64,000 nt of DNA from Pseudomonadota bacterium (GTDB lineage Bacteria; Pseudomonadota; Gammaproteobacteria; Burkholderiales; Burkholderiaceae_B), in the NCBI GenBank assembly GCA_023425645.1, contig JAFACG010000005.1, positions 16,184 to 80,183 of the forward strand, in the 5' to 3' direction. Of this stretch, positions 17,148 through 26,288 are shown in pieces. Positions within the stretch are counted from its first letter, which is position 1. Every line of letters begins with the position of its first letter. The position numbers and the translations under genes were made by a program. Below the pieces are notes generated by a model that saw only the letters and a list, made by a program, of their open reading frames with translations, was not told the DNA's origin and did no database searches.

Positions 17148-19802
17148 ATGTCCCAGTCTCCTGCCCTCGCCAAGCTGTCTGTGAACGGACGCTCCCTGCA
17201 TTACGTGCCCATCGCCGACATTCCCGGCGTCGACACCCTGCCCTATTCGCTGCGCGTCCTGCTGGAAAACCTCTGCCGCCAGAAGCTTGTGCGCGGCGCG
17301 GACGTGGACGAGGAAATCCGCTCCCTGCTCGCGCGCAAGGTGGGCGACGGCATCACTTTCTATCCGGCGCGCGTGTTCGGTCAGGACATCCTGGGCCTGG
17401 TCATGCTGCTGGACATGGCGGCGCTGCGCGAAGGCGTGGAAGCGGCCGGCGGCGACGCCAGCCGCGTGCGCCCGCAAGTGCCCATCGACGTCATCATCGA
17501 CCACTCCCTGCAAGTGGACAGCTGGGCCAACCCGCAGGCGGCCGACATCAACCTGGCGCGCGAATACCAGCGCAACGGCGAACGCTTCGCCTTCCTGCGC
17601 TGGTGCTCCAGCAATTTCGAAGGGGTCAAGGTCGTGCCGCCCGGCAAAGGCATCATGCACCAGCTGCACATCGAACACATCGGCCAGGTCGTCTGGTCTG
17701 AACAGACGGACAGCGGCGAACTGGTCTATCCCGACAGTTGCGTGGGCACGGACAGCCACACGCCCATGGTCAACGGCCTGGGCATCCTGGGCTGGGGCGT
17801 GGGCGGCATCGAGGCCGAAGCCGTCATGGTGGGCCTGCCGGTGGCCATCGCCCTGCCCGCCGTGGTCGGCATCGAACTGAGCGGCTCGCTGCAGGACGGC
17901 GTGCTGCCTACCGACCTGGTGCTGGTCATCACCCAGAAGCTGCGCGAGCTGGGCGTGGTGGGCAAATTCGTGGAGTTCTTCGGCCCCAGCGTGGACCAGC
18001 TTTCGCTGGGCGACCGGGGCATGATCGCCAACATGGCCCCCGAATACGGCGCCACCGCCGTGTTCTTCCCCATCGACCAGGCCGCCCTGGACTATATGCA
18101 CATGACGGGCCGCCCCCAGGAGCAGATTGCCCTGGTGGAACAATACAGCAAGGCGCAGAAGCTGTGGCGCGATCCGCAGGCGCCCGCCCCCGTCTACGAC
18201 ACGGTGCTGAAGCTGGACCTGAGCGGCATCAAGCCCAGCCTGGCCGGCCCCAGCAACCCCGAAGACCACCTGGACCTGGATACCGCCGCCGCGCAGTTCC
18301 CCGCGCACCACCAGAAGATCGCCCGCCGACCTTACGATCCCCAGCGCGCCGTGCCCGTGGAAGGCGAGGACTACGCCCTGCACGACGGCGACGTGGTGAT
18401 CGCTGCCATCACGTCCTGTACCAATACGGCCAACCCCGCCAACATGATGGCCGCCGGCCTGCTGGCGCGCAATGCCGTGGCTCGCGGCCTGCGCAGCAAG
18501 CCCTGGGTCAAGACCTCGCTGGTGCCCGGCAGCCAGGTCACCGCGGATGTGTTGCAGCGCGCCGGCCTGCAGGACAGCCTGGATGCGCTGGGCTTCAATA
18601 TCGCCGGTTTCGGCTGCACCACCTGCAACGGCGGCTCCGGCCCGCTGCCGTCCAACATCGTCAAGGCCATCGAATCGGAAAAGCTCGTGGCCGCCGCCGT
18701 GCTCTCGGGCAACCGCAACTTCGAGGGGCGCATCCACGCCAATGTGCGCGCCGCCTACCTGGCCTCGCCCGCGCTGGTCGTGGCCTACGCGCTGGCCGGC
18801 AACATGAACGTGGACCTGACGCGTGAACCGCTGGGCCGGGACGAACAGGGCCGGGACGTGTTCCTGAGCGACATCTGGCCCAAGGCCGCCCAGATCCGGC
18901 AAGCGATCCAGGACTCCTACGAGCGCGACTTGTTCATCGAACGCTATGCCGAACTGTACGACGGCGGTGCGCCCTGGGACGCATTGGCCCGCCAGAGCGA
19001 CGGCGGCCACTACCCCTGGGAGGCCGACAGCACCTACATCCGCAAGCCGCCCTACTTCGACGGCCTGCAGCGCGAGCCCGCTCCCGTGGCCAACCTGCGC
19101 GGCATGCGCCCGCTGGCCATCCTGGGCGATTCCATCACCACGGACCACATTTCCCCGTCCGGCTCCATCAGCCTGGGCACGCCGGCCGCGGACTTCCTGC
19201 TGTCCAAAGGCGTGGCCCAGAAGGATTTCAACAACTACACCACGCGCCGCGCCAACCATGAAGTGGTCAAGCGCGCCACCTTCGCCAACATACGCCTGCG
19301 CAACAAGATCGTGCCCGGCGTGGAAGGCGGGGTCACCAAAGTCATGCCGGAAGGCGAAGTCATGCGCATCTTCGAGGCCGCACAGCTCTACCAGGAGCGC
19401 CAGGTGCCGCTGCTGGTCATCGCCGGCAAGAACTACGGCTGCGGTTCGTCCCGCGACTCGGCCGCCAAGGGGCCGGCGCTGCTGGGCGTGAAGGCCGTGG
19501 TGGCCGAAGGGTTCGAGCGCATCCACCGCACCAATCTGGTGGGCATGGGCGTGCTGCCGCTGCAGTTCCAGGACGGCGTCAATGCCGACACGCTGGGACT
19601 GGACGGAACGGAGACCTTCGATGTGCAGGGACTGGAGGAAAACCTGGGCGTGCGCTCGCAGGCCGAGCTGATCATTCACCGCCTGGACGGCAGCCGGCAG
19701 GCCGTGCCGGTCACCGTGCGCCTGGATACCGTGGAGGACGTGGAATACTGGCGCCACGGCGGCATTCTGCCGCGCGTGTGGCGCTCCTATCTGCAGGCCT
19801 GA
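17148..19802 (+). CDS. Aconitate hydratase, AcnA/IRP-type (AcnD-like role possible)
   Basis: The 884-residue enzyme is a full-length aconitase A-type protein. The [4Fe-4S] cysteines lie in SCTNTANP and in the CTTCNGGSGPLP pair. Substrate-binding parts include GTDSHTPMVNGLG and, in the swivel domain, GCGSSRDSAAKGP. The last motif normally reads DWAAKG, so Trp is replaced by Ser. The protein is a divergent member of the clade rather than a standard AcnA. With PrpF next door it might act as a 2-methylisocitrate dehydratase (AcnD), although its N-terminus resembles AcnA more than AcnD. It is expressed away from the GntR gene. Confidence 0.88.
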   Translation: MSQSPALAKLSVNGRSLHYVPIADIPGVDTLPYSLRVLLENLCRQKLVRGADVDEEIRSLLARKVGDGITFYPARVFGQDILGLVMLLDMAALREGVEAAGGDASRVRPQVPIDVIIDHSLQVDSWANPQAADINLAREYQRNGERFAFLRWCSSNFEGVKVVPPGKGIMHQLHIEHIGQVVWSEQTDSGELVYPDSCVGTDSHTPMVNGLGILGWGVGGIEAEAVMVGLPVAIALPAVVGIELSGSLQDGVLPTDLVLVITQKLRELGVVGKFVEFFGPSVDQLSLGDRGMIANMAPEYGATAVFFPIDQAALDYMHMTGRPQEQIALVEQYSKAQKLWRDPQAPAPVYDTVLKLDLSGIKPSLAGPSNPEDHLDLDTAAAQFPAHHQKIARRPYDPQRAVPVEGEDYALHDGDVVIAAITSCTNTANPANMMAAGLLARNAVARGLRSKPWVKTSLVPGSQVTADVLQRAGLQDSLDALGFNIAGFGCTTCNGGSGPLPSNIVKAIESEKLVAAAVLSGNRNFEGRIHANVRAAYLASPALVVAYALAGNMNVDLTREPLGRDEQGRDVFLSDIWPKAAQIRQAIQDSYERDLFIERYAELYDGGAPWDALARQSDGGHYPWEADSTYIRKPPYFDGLQREPAPVANLRGMRPLAILGDSITTDHISPSGSISLGTPAADFLLSKGVAQKDFNNYTTRRANHEVVKRATFANIRLRNKIVPGVEGGVTKVMPEGEVMRIFEAAQLYQERQVPLLVIAGKNYGCGSSRDSAAKGPALLGVKAVVAEGFERIHRTNLVGMGVLPLQFQDGVNADTLGLDGTETFDVQGLEENLGVRSQAELIIHRLDGSRQAVPVTVRLDTVEDVEYWRHGGILPRVWRSYLQA

Positions 19803-19823
19803 TGCTCCACGGAGGGCCGACGA

Positions 19824-20354
19824 TCAGACGCCAGGGCTCAGGCCCTGGCGTTCCTGTTTCAGCACCTGCAGCCAGTGCTCGATGCGCAGGATGGCGTAGT
19901 CGGCGCTCTGGCGGCGGATTTCTTCGCGCGAGCCATCAAAGGCGATGGTCTCGGTATACACCACCAGGGGATCGAACGGATCACGTGGCTTGAACAGCCA
20001 GGCATAGCATTGGGTTCCCGCCGGAATGCGGGGCGCGGCCGTATCGTCGGCCACGCCGGTGTTGGCGATGATGAGGTTGGCCGGCGTCAGCTCCGCCGCG
20101 CCCTTGGCCATGGCCCGGGCCACGGCTTCGCTGGTCAGGTTGTTGGCCGCCAGCACGGCCTGGTCCACCCCCAGGCAGCGATACTTGGCTTGCGGCGAAT
20201 ACGTGACGAAGGCGCAATCGAGCAGACCGCCGGCGCCGGGCTGATCCGCCAGGGTCGAGGCTATCAGTCCCGCCGTGCAGGACTCCGCCGTGGCGATCGT
20301 CCATTGCGAATCGATCAGGTTTTTGACTATCCGTGCAAGATCCTGCTCTGTCAT
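19824..20354 (-). CDS. CinA C-terminal domain protein (nicotinamide-nucleotide amidohydrolase, PncC-like)
   Basis: The 176-residue protein is a stand-alone CinA C-terminal domain. It opens with IATAESCTAGLIASTLADQPGAG in two parts of the family signature, and also carries SEAVARAMAKGA and ANTGVA. Such enzymes deamidate NMN to nicotinic acid mononucleotide in NAD salvage. Start ATG 20352-20354 is fixed by AAGGAGGT just upstream; the open frame continues further only by chance. It is convergent with the aconitase gene. The second half (AGTQCYAWLFKP onward) is less conserved but normal for this group. Confidence 0.85.
   Translation of the reverse strand: MTEQDLARIVKNLIDSQWTIATAESCTAGLIASTLADQPGAGGLLDCAFVTYSPQAKYRCLGVDQAVLAANNLTSEAVARAMAKGAAELTPANLIIANTGVADDTAAPRIPAGTQCYAWLFKPRDPFDPLVVYTETIAFDGSREEIRRQSADYAILRIEHWLQVLKQERQGLSPGV
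19828..19859 (+). terminator. Terminator-like hairpin for the aconitase gene
   Basis: ACGCCAGGGC and GCCCTGGCGT form a perfect 10-bp stem with a TCAG loop, followed by TTCCTGTTT on the plus strand. It starts 25 bp after the aconitase stop and lies inside the antisense 3' end of the CinA-like gene. The U-tract is interrupted, so efficiency is uncertain. Confidence 0.5.
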
Positions 20355-20599
20355 GGCGCACCTCCTTATCAGCGGAAACAAGGAGTGTTTATTCAAACAT
20401 AAAGCAGGAAAGGACGAAACCCGGCCCGGCTCCAGGGATTCTCCGAATGAGTCGAGCGGTAAGCGGGCGTTGCGGTCCGGGATGGAAAACGAGGCGCCCG
20501 CCCCCGATGGCGGCCCTTGCCATGGGGCGAGGACGGACAAGGCCGCGGCTCGCCCCGATCCGCAAAGGCGCGCGACGCGGCGACCTGCCCGGAGAGTCC

Positions 20600-21067
20600 C
20601 TAGAGCTCGAACAGACCGGGAACCTCGGCCGGACCCTGGCCCAGATTGCGCGCCAGCACCTGGAAGCAGCGCAAGGCCGCCTGCATGTCCCGCGGATCCA
20701 TGCCTTCGAACAGGCGCGCGCGCAACTGGCGCAGCAGATCCAGCACATGATCGTGAAAGGCGCGCCCCTTGTCCGTCAAACGGATCAGGCGGGCGCGCCG
20801 GTCCTCTTCGTCGGGCACCCGCTCCACCAGCCCGCCGGCCTGCAACTGGTCGATGACGCGCACCAGCGTCGGCCCTTCCAGGCGCATCATCTGCGCCAGC
20901 TGTCCCTGGCGCGTCTGGTCGCCCAACTGGGCCAGATAGCGTATGGGCAGCACAGTGGCCTCGGACACGCCGTACTGGCGCAGCGCCTGGTCCAGCTCGC
21001 GCCGGTACAGGCGCGCCAGCACGACCAGGGACAGGCCGAATTGCTCTTCGAGCGATTGCTCCATCAT
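20600..21067 (-). CDS. MarR-family transcriptional regulator
   Basis: A 155-residue winged-helix protein with the MarR core: LAQLGDQTRQGQLAQMM, VRVIDQLQAGGLVER and the beta-wing DEEDRRARLIRLT. Two adjacent ATG codons are possible, with AGGA 4 or 7 nt upstream. The start overlaps the stop of the FUSC gene (ATGA), so it is translationally coupled to the membrane protein. It probably represses the pair and releases on binding an aromatic acid, using the imperfect palindrome at 23014-23030. Confidence 0.9.
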   Translation of the reverse strand: MMEQSLEEQFGLSLVVLARLYRRELDQALRQYGVSEATVLPIRYLAQLGDQTRQGQLAQMMRLEGPTLVRVIDQLQAGGLVERVPDEEDRRARLIRLTDKGRAFHDHVLDLLRQLRARLFEGMDPRDMQAALRCFQVLARNLGQGPAEVPGLFEL

Positions 21068-22983
21068 GGCTTCCTCGCAAAATCCGCCCCGCCCTGGGCG
21101 GGGTAGGCGTAATCCAGGACCGGGCGGGCCCCGTCCAGGGCCTGCGCCACGTCCAGCACCGCGTCGGCCAGCACCGGGTCGGCGCACTCGGGAGCCAGCC
21201 GCGTCAATTGATTGGCCGCCTCGCGCGGCTGCCGCTCGAAGCCGTCCAGCAAGGCGCAGACATGCTGCACGCAGGCCCGCTGCCGCGGGCCCACGGTGGC
21301 CAGCCGCTGCAAGGCCACGATGCCATAGCCCAGATTGATCAGGGACACCGCCCCGCGCGGCGCCTCGGCGCCCGTCCACTGCAGCAGCCGCACCAGCTGG
21401 CGCGCCGCCCGGCTGCGCCAGGCCTGCACGTGGCGCGGCGGCTGGCGGCGTATTAGCGGATGGATTTCGCGCACCATGCGACGCGCCAGCGCGCGTCCCC
21501 GGGAGTGAGTGCGGCGCGGCAGAAAATAGAAAGCCGTGCAGACCACGGCCGAGCCCGCGATCAGGGCCGCCGATCCTTGCACGATGGCCGGCAGAGCCAC
21601 GGCCGCCATGCCGGCCTGGCTGGCCAGCTGGAAGCACATATTGGCATCCAGCGCCCACAGCGCGGTAGGCCGGTTGGCGCGCACCAGGCCGCCCGCGACC
21701 ATGAAGGGCAGCACCGAAGCGATGACCTGCCAGTCCTGCGTCAGATGAGGCTGCACGGCATAGCGGTACAGCCCCGCCGCGCCCGCGCCCACGGCAATGC
21801 CGGTGAAAATGTATTTGGCCATCAACTGCGGCCGCGGCATGGAACCCAGAATCATGGAGAAGATGCACACGCCGATGGCGGCCAGCTCCAGGACCGGACT
21901 GCCCAGGGCGTAGGCGCCGGCTCCCGCCGCAAACCCGGCCGCGCCCGAAATGGCGCCGGTGCGCAGCGCCAGCGGCCAGTCCACCGCCGCCGCGGGGACG
22001 CGCACGGCACGGATGCGGCGCTGCAACTGCTCCGGGCGCGGCGCGAACAGGCCCTGCCGGGCGCGCCGGATCTGCCCCATGGCGCGCCGCAGGCGCGCCA
22101 GGCTGACCTCCTGCCCGCCCGAAGCAGGGCGTTTCTCCAGCACGGCAATATCCTTCCCGTCCTGCAGGGCCTGGGCCTGGTCCAGCAGCCACTGCGCATG
22201 CGCAGGGTGACAGGCAAGACCGCGCGCGCGTTGCCGGGCGATCACCTGGCTGGCCGCGACCAGTTCGATGGCGGCATACAGCAAGGCATCCACATAGGGG
22301 ATGCGCCGATAGGCGTCCAGCGAACCGGCGGCAGTCAGACGGGCCTGCGCGTCCAGTTCGCAGATTTCGCGCACCACGCGCGCGCTCAGGTTCCTGTCCT
22401 CTTCCTGGAATCGCGGGCCCAGATGGTGAGCCGCCAGGCGCAAGGCGTCGGCGGCGAGCTGGCGCACGCGTTGGTAATAATCGGCGCGGCGGCTGTGCGG
22501 AGTCGCCCAGCCCGAGATCAACGTCGCGACCAGCACCCCGATCAGGGTGCATTCCACCCGCGACAAAGCCAGTTCGACAGACGCCTCGGGCGCCAGCACG
22601 GAAGGCAGCACCACCACGGCGGCGGTGATGCCGGCCAGCATGGGCATATAGCTGTGGGCGCCGCGCAGCACATGGGTCAGCGCCGAGCCGGCCGCCACCA
22701 CCAGAGCCATGCTCAGCAATTGCAGATAAGGATCGGGCAGGTGCAGGAAGGCCAGCCCCAGCGCCGCGCCCAGCAAGGTGCCGCCGACGCGAAACAGCGC
22801 ACGCTCGTAGATCAGGCCCCGCGACGCCTGGGAAATCACCCAGACCGGCATGGCCGCCCAGTACGGGTTGTCCACGCCCAGCAGCACGGCGATCGTGAAG
22901 GACAGCCAGGCGGCCAGCGCCAGACGCAGGCCCTGCCGGACCGAGGCTCGGTCCAGCTGGATCAGCTTGGAAGAAGAAGACAT
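21064..22983 (-). CDS. FUSC-family membrane protein (aromatic acid exporter-like)
   Basis: The 639-residue protein has two blocks of about six membrane helices separated by a large cytoplasmic region (about residues 170-340). This is the arrangement of YccS/AaeB/fusaric acid resistance proteins. Motifs include NPYWAAMPVWVISQASRG in the first block. AaeB-type members export hydroxylated aromatic acids, usually with a HlyD-type partner; none is adjacent here. It heads an operon with the MarR regulator. Confidence 0.85.
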   Translation of the reverse strand: MSSSSKLIQLDRASVRQGLRLALAAWLSFTIAVLLGVDNPYWAAMPVWVISQASRGLIYERALFRVGGTLLGAALGLAFLHLPDPYLQLLSMALVVAAGSALTHVLRGAHSYMPMLAGITAAVVVLPSVLAPEASVELALSRVECTLIGVLVATLISGWATPHSRRADYYQRVRQLAADALRLAAHHLGPRFQEEDRNLSARVVREICELDAQARLTAAGSLDAYRRIPYVDALLYAAIELVAASQVIARQRARGLACHPAHAQWLLDQAQALQDGKDIAVLEKRPASGGQEVSLARLRRAMGQIRRARQGLFAPRPEQLQRRIRAVRVPAAAVDWPLALRTGAISGAAGFAAGAGAYALGSPVLELAAIGVCIFSMILGSMPRPQLMAKYIFTGIAVGAGAAGLYRYAVQPHLTQDWQVIASVLPFMVAGGLVRANRPTALWALDANMCFQLASQAGMAAVALPAIVQGSAALIAGSAVVCTAFYFLPRRTHSRGRALARRMVREIHPLIRRQPPRHVQAWRSRAARQLVRLLQWTGAEAPRGAVSLINLGYGIVALQRLATVGPRQRACVQHVCALLDGFERQPREAANQLTRLAPECADPVLADAVLDVAQALDGARPVLDYAYPAQGGADFARKP

Positions 22984-23008
22984 GGAAATGGGAAACGGCT
23001 AAAGCTCA

Positions 23009-23030
23009 ATTATATAGTTAGCTTAGCTAT
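23009..23030 (-). promoter_or_regulatory. Promoter and MarR-type operator of the FUSC/marR operon
   Basis: The minus strand carries a perfect TATAAT (23009-23014) directly next to an imperfect palindrome at 23014-23030 (ATAG-N9-CTAT outer arms, six of eight pairs matched). A MarR dimer bound here would cover the -10/-35 spacer. The -35 box is weak (TTAAAT with 18-bp spacing). Confidence 0.5.
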
Positions 23031-23142
23031 CTATTTAACAAGCGTTCCGTAACAAAAAGAATCAGGCCCAGACTTCATGCTTGTTCCTGGACTGGGCCCG
23101 CCCCGTCTCGGGCTCGACGGCTCTCCGCCAGGCTCCCGGCCA

Positions 23143-23592
23143 TCAAGTCCGCTCTTTTTCCAGCCGCATCATGATGTGGGGAATGCCCGCGTCGTCGAAG
23201 ATCTCGCCGTATTCGACAAAACCGCGCTTGCGGTAGAAGAGCTGCGCCTGGCACTGGGCCGCCAGGCGCAGCTCCGCGTGCCCCGCCTGCCAGCCCAATT
23301 CGATCAGGTGATCCAGGATGCGCCTTCCCAGGCCGCTGCCCCGCCAGGGCGCGGCGACCGCCAATCGGCCGATGTGGCCGTCGGCCAGCAGACGTCCCGT
23401 GGCGACGGGCCGCTCGCCCTCGTAAGCCACGACATGCACGCTGAGCGGGTCCTGAGCGTCCACCTCTTCCTCCAGGGGCACCTTCTGCTCCTGCACGAAT
23501 ACCGCCAGACGGACCTGCAGCGCCTGCTCGCCCAGTTCGTCCCAAGTTCCGGTGCGCAGGCGCAGCGCCTGCGCCTCCTGAATGCCTTTCAT
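23143..23592 (-). CDS. GNAT-family N-acetyltransferase
   Basis: The 149-residue protein has the GNAT core, including RLAVAAPWRGSGLGRRILDHL with the acetyl-CoA pyrophosphate loop (R/QxxGxG/A) and the FYRKRGFVEYG strand near the end. Its opening (VRLAVFVQEQKVPLEEEVDAQD) matches the YjcF/ElaA-like subgroup of small-molecule acetyltransferases. Start ATG 23590-23592 follows AGGA by about 9 nt. No neighbour identifies the substrate. Confidence 0.85.
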   Translation of the reverse strand: MKGIQEAQALRLRTGTWDELGEQALQVRLAVFVQEQKVPLEEEVDAQDPLSVHVVAYEGERPVATGRLLADGHIGRLAVAAPWRGSGLGRRILDHLIELGWQAGHAELRLAAQCQAQLFYRKRGFVEYGEIFDDAGIPHIMMRLEKERT

Positions 23593-23709
23593 GCTTTTTT
23601 TCCTGTGAAACCAGCGGCGGCACGCGACGTGCGCTCCAACCTTGCGGCCCGGCCGGCCTGACCGCGATGCGGAAGCGCTTGCGGCGCCGCATCGCCCCGT
23701 CCTTGCCTG

Positions 23710-23740
23710 ACCTCGCCGTCGACGGCGAGGTTTGCGCAAA
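23710..23740. repeat. Two adjacent perfect palindromes
   Basis: A 22-bp perfect palindrome (23710-23731) centred on GTCGAC overlaps by one base the 10-bp palindrome TTTGCGCAAA (23731-23740). They lie between the GNAT gene and the divergent FMN protein, about 105 bp before the start of the latter. They could be an operator pair or a hairpin; no T-run follows. Confidence 0.6.
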
Positions 23741-23845
23741 GGCACATGGCCAAATCGTACTGCGCCGTTCTATGATGTATCGATTCCGGCGTCCCGACCC
23801 ACGAGGTCGAGCTTGCCGTCGTGTTCATTTTTGGCAGGAGTCATT

Positions 23846-25552
23846 ATGCAACAGTGGCTGACACGCTACACAGCCTTCTATGTGATCATCGCCCTCACCG
23901 TCCTGTCCCTGCTGCTGGCCCTGGTCTCAGGCGCCGGCTGGCTGTGGGTGGCCGTGCCGGGCATGGCGCTGTGCGCGCTGGGCCTGGTGGACCTGACCCA
24001 GACGCGCCACGCGATCCGCCGCAACTATCCCGTGATCGGCAACCTGCGCTTTCTGTTCGAAGCCATCCGTCCCGAGATACGCCAGTACTTCCTGGAAAGC
24101 GACACCCAGCAGCTGCCCTTTTCCCGCGCCGACCGCTCCCTGGTCTACCAGCGCGCCAAGCAGCAAGTGGACAAGCGCCCCTTCGGCACCCAGCAGGAGG
24201 TCTACGGCAACGGGTACGAGTGGATCAACCACTCCATGAACCCCACCCACATCACCGATCCGGAATTCCGCATCAACGTGGGCGGCCCCGCCTGTACCCA
24301 GCCCTACTCCCTGTCCGTGCTGAACATCTCGGCCATGAGCTTCGGCGCCCTGTCGGCCAATGCCGTGCTGGCCCTGAACAAGGGCGCGCGCATGGGCAAT
24401 TTCGCCCATGACACCGGCGAAGGAGGCGTCAGCAGCTATCACCTGCGCCACGGCGGGGACCTGATCTGGAACATAGGCTCGGGCTATTTCGGCTGCCGTG
24501 ACGAGCAGGGGCGCTTTTCCCCGGAACGCTTTGCCGAGCGGGCCACCCAGGATCACATCAAGATGATAGAGATCAAGCTGTCGCAGGGCGCCAAGCCCGG
24601 CCACGGCGGCATCCTGCCCGGCGCCAAGGTGACGGCGGAGATCGCCGCGGCTCGCGGCGTGCCCGAAGGCGTGGACTGCAATTCGCCCTCGCGCCACAGC
24701 GCCTTCTCCACGCCCGTGGAGCTGATGCGTTTCGTGGCGCAGCTGCGCGAATTGTCCGGCGGCAAGCCGGTGGGCTTCAAGCTGTGCATCGGCCACCCCT
24801 GGGAATGGTTCGCCATCGCCAAAGCCATGCTCAAGACCGGCATCACGCCGGACTTCATCGTGGTGGATGGGGCCGAAGGCGGCACGGGAGCGGCGCCGGT
24901 GGAATTCGTGGACCACGTGGGCACGCCGCTGCGCGAGGCCCTGCGCCTGGTGCACAACACCCTGGTGGGCATAGGGCTGCGCGAACAGATCCGCCTGGGA
25001 GCCTCGGGCAAGATCATCAGCGCCTTCGACATGGCGCGCATCATGGCCCTGGGCGCGGACTGGTGCAACAGCGCGCGCGGCTTCATGTTCGCGGTGGGCT
25101 GCATCCAGGCCCAGGCCTGCCACACCGACAAATGCCCCACCGGGGTGACCACGCAGGATCCGCTGCGCCAGAAGGCGCTGGTGGTGGACGACAAGTCCCT
25201 GCGCGTGGCGAGCTTTCATGCCAACACCCTGAAGGCCCTGGCTGAACTGCTGGCGGCCGCCGGCCTGGAGCATCCGGCCGAACTGCGCCCGCACCACATC
25301 GCCCGGCGCATCAGCAACGGCGAAGTGCGGGTGCTCTCGGCCCTGTTCCCGGATCTGCAGAAGGGCGAGCTGCTGCGCGTCCACTACCGCCAGACCATCT
25401 TCCGGGTGGGCTGGCCCATGGCCAATCCCGATTCCTTCGAACCGGCCTACAGCCTGAGCAAGGCGCTCTCCAGCCTGAACGACGAGGCCGAACCCGACGA
25501 ACCCCTGAAAAAACAGGATTCGGCCGACAGCGCGGGACAGGCGCTGGCCTGA
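23846..25552 (+). CDS. FMN-binding glutamate synthase-like membrane protein
   Basis: The 568-residue protein begins with two membrane helices (about 9-55). It continues into the FMN/TIM-barrel domain of glutamate synthase: LNISAMSFGALS, GEGGVSSYHL, FIVVDGAEGGTGAAP and GADWCNSARGFMFAVGCIQ. Cysteines in CIQAQACHTDKCPTGV match the 3Fe-4S cluster ligands of GltB. It has no glutaminase domain, so it is not a full glutamate synthase. Members of this family occur widely and their substrate is unknown. Start ATG 23846 has AGGAG 7 nt upstream. Confidence 0.85.
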   Translation: MQQWLTRYTAFYVIIALTVLSLLLALVSGAGWLWVAVPGMALCALGLVDLTQTRHAIRRNYPVIGNLRFLFEAIRPEIRQYFLESDTQQLPFSRADRSLVYQRAKQQVDKRPFGTQQEVYGNGYEWINHSMNPTHITDPEFRINVGGPACTQPYSLSVLNISAMSFGALSANAVLALNKGARMGNFAHDTGEGGVSSYHLRHGGDLIWNIGSGYFGCRDEQGRFSPERFAERATQDHIKMIEIKLSQGAKPGHGGILPGAKVTAEIAAARGVPEGVDCNSPSRHSAFSTPVELMRFVAQLRELSGGKPVGFKLCIGHPWEWFAIAKAMLKTGITPDFIVVDGAEGGTGAAPVEFVDHVGTPLREALRLVHNTLVGIGLREQIRLGASGKIISAFDMARIMALGADWCNSARGFMFAVGCIQAQACHTDKCPTGVTTQDPLRQKALVVDDKSLRVASFHANTLKALAELLAAAGLEHPAELRPHHIARRISNGEVRVLSALFPDLQKGELLRVHYRQTIFRVGWPMANPDSFEPAYSLSKALSSLNDEAEPDEPLKKQDSADSAGQALA

Positions 25553-25577
25553 TTCCCGCAGGCAGCGGCGGCGCGCC

Positions 25578-25739
25578 TCAGCGCGACTGCCGCACCGCTC
25601 CCACGCCTACATCCATTTCCCCGTACACCTGCACGCCCGAACGGCTCAGGCCGGGGTCGCCGCCGCTATCGCGCGCCGCGCAGGCGCCCAGGCTGGCGGC
25701 CATCAGTGCAAGGGCCACGGCCCGAACGACTTGTCGCAT
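25578..25739 (-). CDS. Small predicted lipoprotein (53 aa)
   Basis: A short gene with a strong ribosome site (AAGGAG, 5 nt from ATG 25737-25739). The sequence opens with a charged N-terminus and a hydrophobic core ending in the lipobox LGAC, so Cys20 would be lipidated and the mature part is about 34 residues. The tail (GVQVYGEMDVGVG) resembles short Alcaligenaceae lipoproteins of unknown role. It is convergent with the FMN protein gene and divergent from the copper genes. Confidence 0.65.
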   Translation of the reverse strand: MRQVVRAVALALMAASLGACAARDSGGDPGLSRSGVQVYGEMDVGVGAVRQSR

Positions 25740-25820
25740 ATCAACTCCTTCACGATTGCCTCCCACTGTGCCAGAAAATCCCGCAAGCGGGGTTTCCAAC
25801 TGTACTAGAATGCAGGGATC

Positions 25821-26231
25821 ATGATGAGGCACACGGCACTTTTCCCGCAACGCTCAGGCAGCCGGCTCCTGCTGGCCCTGGCGCTGTGCGCGCTGCTGCT
25901 GCGCGGCCTGATCCCGGCCGGTTACATGCCGGCCTCCGGCCCGGACTACGCCGGCGCGCTCACCTTCTGCGTGCAGGGAGAGCCCGGCCTGGCAAGCTGG
26001 AGCGGGCAAACGCCCCAGCCCGTCCAGGACGGTCATGCCGCTCATCCGGCCTGCCTTTTCGGCCAGGCCCAGGCGCAAGGCGTACTGCCCCTGACCGACG
26101 CTGCGGCCTGGGCGCCGGCCTTCCTGCCCGTGCATACCTGGAACGCCGCCGCGCCGGCTCCCGACCCGCTGCTGCCCATGCCCGGCCCCGCCGTGGGCGC
26201 CCGCGCTCCTCCCGCCCTGCTGCTTTCCTGA
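25821..26231 (+). CDS. DUF2946 family protein
   Basis: A 136-residue protein with an N-terminal hydrophobic segment containing LLLRGLIPAGYMP, the DUF2946 signature, then LTFCVQG and a proline/alanine-rich tail. The family is often found beside copper-handling genes but has no known activity. It is the first gene of a likely operon with the Sco1-like and PCuAC-like genes downstream (57-bp and 19-bp gaps). Confidence 0.7.
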   Translation: MMRHTALFPQRSGSRLLLALALCALLLRGLIPAGYMPASGPDYAGALTFCVQGEPGLASWSGQTPQPVQDGHAAHPACLFGQAQAQGVLPLTDAAAWAPAFLPVHTWNAAAPAPDPLLPMPGPAVGARAPPALLLS

Positions 26232-26288
26232 TGGCATCTTGCGCGGCCGCCACCGGCCGCACCACTCTGAATCTAGCGGGACTTACCT

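Noticed and set aside
19824..21080. A 418-residue protein reading through the CinA-like gene upstream
   Set aside because: The upstream part overlaps the MarR gene in another frame, and the true start at 20354 has a near-perfect ribosome site.
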